From assembly GCA_900758885.1 (NCBI GenBank), contig CAAETD010000164.1, positions 1 to 18,406 of the forward strand: a DNA stretch of 18,406 bases. Reading direction: 5' to 3'. Below the pieces are notes generated by a model, which ran no database searches, was not told the DNA's origin, and saw only the letters and a program-made list of their open reading frames with translations. The position numbers and the translations under genes were made by a program. Origin of the DNA: an uncultured Collinsella sp. Lineage in GTDB: Bacteria; Actinomycetota; Coriobacteriia; Coriobacteriales; Coriobacteriaceae. Positions 15,042-18,406 of the stretch are shown piece by piece. Positions within the stretch are counted from its first letter, which is position 1, and the number at the start of each line of letters is the position of its first letter.

Positions 15042-15095
15042 GATACGTTTGATAGTGAAAGAGCAAGATCGCGGTCTCTTGGGGAGGAGACATCG

Positions 15096-18000
15096 ATGAA
15101 AGCGAATTCAGAAAAAACTAAGCAGAGTAAAAAAGCGACGCGCCGTGTACTGGCAGGCGTTTTGTGCGGAGCCTCCGTTTTGAGCCTGGTACTGTCGCTC
15201 GTCATGCCTCCGATCTCGCAGGCCATTGCCAACGATGCCCAGACGGTTTCTACCGAAGAAACTGTGATGGGGGGGGGTTCCTCAAGTGAGTCTACTGATG
15301 TAGAAAACACCAACAATGGGGATACCGAAAACCAGAATAGTGACGACGCTGAGGGTGGCGAGACCGGAGACGGCGCTGCCGAGATGCCCCCGTTGTCTGA
15401 TGACACGGAAGCCGAGAGCGCTGCGCAGCCCGCGGATGATGGGCAGTCTGTCTATAAGGCCGCTACTGTTGCAAATGAAGGTGAGGCTCGGAAACTTGAA
15501 ACAGATAAGGACGGGTACGCGCTGCTGAAGAGTGACGAAGACCTGTCTACGTACCTTGACCTTCCCGCGGCGGAAAAGCCCGCAAAGCTGCGTCTGGCTG
15601 CTGATATTAGTTCGAGCGAGCCGATCACCATCAACAAAGACACTACGAACAACAAAGACACTACGATCGACCTTGCGCATCACAAGCTTTATTACAGCAG
15701 CGGTAACACGGGCATAGGCGAAACTGGTTGTACATTTATCACAATTTCAAAGGGCTTTACGCTAACTGTCGAAGGTAAGGCGGAGGACTCGCCGACTGAA
15801 GTTACCAGTGTTGAACCTGGTCAGCTAGCACAGATGCAGTTCACTGGAAGTGTTCCACAACAACTCACATACTACGTAACTAAAAGCACGCCTAACGGTG
15901 TTGGTACTAGCGAAAAGACCTACCTGCACACTGTTACCAATTTCGGCGCTATCGTTGCATGCAAAGAGGGCTATGTAAATCGAGTCATTTCCGTTGGGGA
16001 AGGGGGCACGCTCAACCTTAAGGGTGGCATGATCACAACGCCTCGTAACCTGGGCAACGACGGTCACGTTATTTTCTCTCAGGGCGCTGTCAATATTTCT
16101 GGCGGTTACGTCACCAACGGCAACGGCGGTGGCTGGGGCGGTGGTCTGTGCATAACGGGCGCGAAAGCCAGCCTCGAAATGACAGACGGCGAAATGACAG
16201 ACGGCGGTGTGGTCGCGGGAAACAAGGCAGCTTCTGGCGGCGGCGTCTACGCTGACAATGGAGCCACCTTGAAGCTTACGGGTGGAATCATTTCTGGCAA
16301 CGCTACGTATTCTGATTCGGTTGGTCTCGGTGGCGGCATCTTGGTTTCGGGCGGTAGTGTGACCGTTTCTGATGGCTACATCACTAACAATAAATACGCC
16401 AAGTTTTGCGGCGAGGATGGCCAGGGTGGCCATGGCGGCGCTGGGCTTGCTGCCAATAACGGCGCCCATGTCGCCATTTCTGGTGGCCAGATTACTGGCA
16501 ACTATTCCGAGGAAGCTGGCGGCGGCGTTTACGTTACCAATTTTGGCCAACAAAATAGGGCATGGCTCAACATTACGGGAGGAAATATTGCCTCTAACGT
16601 GAGCTACCGATCTGAGGGCGCTGGCATTCGAGTGGGCCAGAAGGTTGACGCGATGATAAGTGGAGCGTCAAAAGATAGCCCAGTCTACATCACTAATAAC
16701 CACTGCATGTCTCGCTTTGACTGGGGCGGAGGCGGCATCTTCGTTCAGGGAAACTCGGATGAGGGTAAGGAAAAGACCGCTGGTAGATTATTTGTATACA
16801 ACTCGTACATTAGCAGCAATACCGCTGGCGGCTATGGCGGCGGCGTAGCAGTCTGCCCCACGGGCAAGACGTTGGTAACGAACAAAGAGGGCACGGCAAT
16901 CTTTGGCAATTCGTCTGCTGGCAAAGATCAGAGTTTCAAAGAATACAAACGGGAAGATGGCAGTGGTAATGATGGTACGCCCCATCTTTCAGCTGGTGGT
17001 GCTGAGGGTACTAATAAGAATGAAGATATAGATGCATACAACTCGGACGATTTCCGCAAGTACGGTCATGCCGATTTCTTCCTCGCATCGCGGGATCACA
17101 CAACGCCGGTCGCAGTGGTAACCGGTAAGATGCTTGGTGGTGGAGACGCCCGGTACTCGGGAAGCATCGAACTTGAAAAAGCTATCAACATCCCCGCCAA
17201 CGGTGCTGTTGGGGTAAAAAATAGCATCGGCCTGACCTCGGGTGTTATGTCGGGTGTTAAGGCCGGGGATGAGGCGGCGATTGATGCGCAGAATCGTGCG
17301 CAGAATGATGCGACAACTTTCATCACGGGCAACTATTCCTGGGACCATGGTGGCGGCATCATGTCGAATGGCGACTTGTACCTAGGCGAGCCTGCGGATG
17401 CGTACGTCTACCCGAGCCTTAAGCTGAAGGCGACCAAGGAGTTGGTCGGCCGCGACCTCAAAGATGGGGAGTTCACCTTTACGGTTTATCGCAAGGACTC
17501 GGATACTGCGAAGGCGCCTTCTTGGGACAATAATGGTAATTTCAGCCATGGTGGCTGCGGGTTTGTCAAATCTGCCAAGAATATCGCTGGCAACATCGCC
17601 TTTGACCTTAGCGAGAAGCTTAGCGAGCAGCTTCATGACGGTAAACAGCTTAGCGAGCAGCTCTTAAAGAATGGTACTGGCGAAATTACATACTACTTGG
17701 TCGAAGATGCGGGCAATCTTCCTGGTGTCATATACGATCGTGCTGTATATGAGATTAAGGTGACAGTCAAATACAACACGACTGTACTTATGTCTGTTCC
17801 GATACAGGGAAATTCGAATTCGACTAGAAATCTTAATGTCCATAACTACACGATTGATAGCGTGCACGTGACTAAGAATCCTGGGGGTTCAGCTAGCTCG
17901 CCGAGGACTGCGTCAGTAGATGCTAATGGGTATTATTCGATCGTCGACTCCAGCAGCGCAACCTCCACCAACAAGGCAACCTTCACCAACAAGTACGACC

Positions 18001-18406
18001 CTGAGGTTTCTTGGACTCCTGAGGCGACTAAGGTCGTTGAGGGTGGCGAGATGAAGGAGTTTACACTTCAGCTTGCGAAAGACAGCAAATTTGACAACAT
18101 CATCGGTACTGCCGTGACCTCTGCTGGTAAAGATACGGAGCAGACGCTTTCGTTCAAGGACACCACTGATAAAAATAAAAAGGTTGAGCTCAAGTACTCA
18201 CTTTCTGATATCAGGAATAATCCCGACGACCCGGATGGTTCCACGGGTGGCTCTTTCAAGACCTTTACGTACTATGTGCGCGAGGAAACCGACGGTTCGC
18301 AGTTCTCGCACTACACGTACGACCAGTCGGTCTATAAGTTCAAGGTTGAGCCAACGTATGACACCAAAAAAGGAGTGATCAACTGTAGGGTGACCTACAA
18401 GAAGGG
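15096..18406 (+). CDS. Large secreted surface adhesin (partial, runs off the window)
   Basis: At least 1,103 residues with no stop before the window ends. The ATG at 15096 follows GGGGAGGAG. Residues 1-17 are basic, about 18-37 hydrophobic, and AIA (43-45) is a likely signal-peptidase site, so the protein is exported. An acidic Ser/Asn/Glu/Asp linker (about 46-125) follows. From about 300 to 760 there are around nine GG(G/A)(I/V/L) turns with G/N/T-rich strands, typical of a right-handed parallel beta-helix. From about 774 a pilin-like domain (KATKELVG at 778, LVED with E870, GVIYD) resembles Spy0128/FctA domains with internal isopeptide bonds; a second related domain starts near 969. A C-terminal sortase signal would lie outside the window. 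Codons are less GC-rich at third positions than in the neighbours, suggesting transfer or fast evolution. A G9 tract in codons 58-61 may switch it on and off. Confidence 0.9.
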   Translation, partial: MKANSEKTKQSKKATRRVLAGVLCGASVLSLVLSLVMPPISQAIANDAQTVSTEETVMGGGSSSESTDVENTNNGDTENQNSDDAEGGETGDGAAEMPPLSDDTEAESAAQPADDGQSVYKAATVANEGEARKLETDKDGYALLKSDEDLSTYLDLPAAEKPAKLRLAADISSSEPITINKDTTNNKDTTIDLAHHKLYYSSGNTGIGETGCTFITISKGFTLTVEGKAEDSPTEVTSVEPGQLAQMQFTGSVPQQLTYYVTKSTPNGVGTSEKTYLHTVTNFGAIVACKEGYVNRVISVGEGGTLNLKGGMITTPRNLGNDGHVIFSQGAVNISGGYVTNGNGGGWGGGLCITGAKASLEMTDGEMTDGGVVAGNKAASGGGVYADNGATLKLTGGIISGNATYSDSVGLGGGILVSGGSVTVSDGYITNNKYAKFCGEDGQGGHGGAGLAANNGAHVAISGGQITGNYSEEAGGGVYVTNFGQQNRAWLNITGGNIASNVSYRSEGAGIRVGQKVDAMISGASKDSPVYITNNHCMSRFDWGGGGIFVQGNSDEGKEKTAGRLFVYNSYISSNTAGGYGGGVAVCPTGKTLVTNKEGTAIFGNSSAGKDQSFKEYKREDGSGNDGTPHLSAGGAEGTNKNEDIDAYNSDDFRKYGHADFFLASRDHTTPVAVVTGKMLGGGDARYSGSIELEKAINIPANGAVGVKNSIGLTSGVMSGVKAGDEAAIDAQNRAQNDATTFITGNYSWDHGGGIMSNGDLYLGEPADAYVYPSLKLKATKELVGRDLKDGEFTFTVYRKDSDTAKAPSWDNNGNFSHGGCGFVKSAKNIAGNIAFDLSEKLSEQLHDGKQLSEQLLKNGTGEITYYLVEDAGNLPGVIYDRAVYEIKVTVKYNTTVLMSVPIQGNSNSTRNLNVHNYTIDSVHVTKNPGGSASSPRTASVDANGYYSIVDSSSATSTNKATFTNKYDPEVSWTPEATKVVEGGEMKEFTLQLAKDSKFDNIIGTAVTSAGKDTEQTLSFKDTTDKNKKVELKYSLSDIRNNPDDPDGSTGGSFKTFTYYVREETDGSQFSHYTYDQSVYKFKVEPTYDTKKGVINCRVTYKK
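15269..15277 (+). repeat. Homopolymeric G9 tract, candidate phase-variation switch
   Basis: Nine consecutive G bases span codons 58-61 of the surface-protein gene (Met-Gly-Gly-Gly). As sequenced, the frame is open. One base fewer brings TAG at 15301-15303; one base more brings TGA at 15287-15289. The tract lies just after the signal peptide, so off variants would make only a peptide of under 70 residues. Confidence 0.7.
15633..15665 (+). repeat. In-frame tandem repeat (NKDTTN unit)
   Basis: AACAAAGACACTACG occurs twice, at 15633-15647 and 15651-15665, with an 18-base period. It encodes Asn-Lys-Asp-Thr-Thr twice (residues 180-190). Being in frame, it changes only protein length. Confidence 0.8.
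16176..16205 (+). repeat. In-frame tandem repeat (EMTDG unit)
   Basis: GAAATGACAGACGGC is repeated exactly and without a gap (16176-16190 and 16191-16205), encoding Glu-Met-Thr-Asp-Gly twice at residues 361-370 in the beta-helix. Exact DNA identity suggests a recent duplication. Confidence 0.85.
17617..17662 (+). repeat. In-frame direct repeat (LSEQL)
   Basis: AGCTTAGCGAGCAGCT occurs at 17617-17632 and 17647-17662, 30 bases (ten codons) apart, encoding LSEQL twice in the first pilin-like domain. A partial third copy (TTAGCGAG) stands just before. The added segment looks like an insertion within the domain. Confidence 0.75.

Larger units (their letters stand above)
14638..15095 (+). other. 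AT-rich regulatory region before the surface-protein gene
   Basis: About 460 bases without a credible gene, much richer in A and T than the rest of the window. It holds a dyad TTCAGA (14683-14688) / TCTGAA (14697-14702), a broken dyad ACTACCGATG / CATC-AATTT-GGTAGT (14716-14755), the LytTR-like repeats (14779-14808) and a perfect hairpin (15021-15041). Possible -10 elements are TATTAA at 14855-14860 and TACAAT at 15001-15006; neither has a good -35 at normal spacing, which fits a promoter needing an activator. The ribosome site GGGGAGGAG is at 15081-15089. Confidence 0.5.

Noticed and set aside
15014..15683. Open frames on the minus strand within the adhesin
   Set aside because: They have no ribosome sites or recognisable motifs, while the plus-strand frame is continuous for more than 3.3 kb with a signal peptide and domain structure.

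Overview
The window looks like chromosomal DNA from a high-GC gut actinobacterium of the class Coriobacteriia, most like Collinsella. This rests on codon style (GC-rich third positions, GTG starts with strong GGAGG-type ribosome sites), the gene families present and short palindromic intergenic repeats. It is recognition from memory, not a database result.

Layout. At 1-17 there is probably the last few codons of an upstream gene, then a hairpin. ligA (NAD-dependent DNA ligase) fills 341-2569, followed by a possible translationally coupled 59-residue ORF. A MATE efflux pump lies convergent to it on the minus strand (2835-4181). Its promoter carries a MerR-type operator, but no MerR gene is seen; a short remnant resembling the C-terminus of a GyrI-like regulator lies just downstream. 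Divergent from the pump, a strong promoter drives two overlapping ABC exporter genes (4441-8161), a typical asymmetric heterodimer with one degenerate and one intact ATP site.

Next comes an unnamed gene with a DUF559-like nuclease-fold C-terminus (8377-9414), bracketed by two near-identical direct copies of a 63-nt palindromic element. Then a molybdenum-cofactor pair: moaA (9647-10702) and a moaC-mobB fusion (10707-12005), ending in two hairpins. An MFS transporter (12271-13551) and a Cof-type HAD phosphatase (13770-14591) follow, each flanked by intergenic repeat elements of two families.

The last 3.8 kb changes character. An AT-rich region of about 460 bp holds a pair of 9-bp direct repeats with the spacing and consensus of LytTR-regulator sites, and an 8-bp perfect hairpin. 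It precedes a very large secreted surface protein (15096 to beyond the window end) with a signal peptide, an acidic linker, a glycine-rich beta-helix and pilin-like isopeptide domains. A run of nine G bases lies in codons 58-61; gain or loss of one G brings an immediate stop, so this looks like a phase-variable adhesin. The G tract and the LytTR-like site together are the most interesting part of the window.
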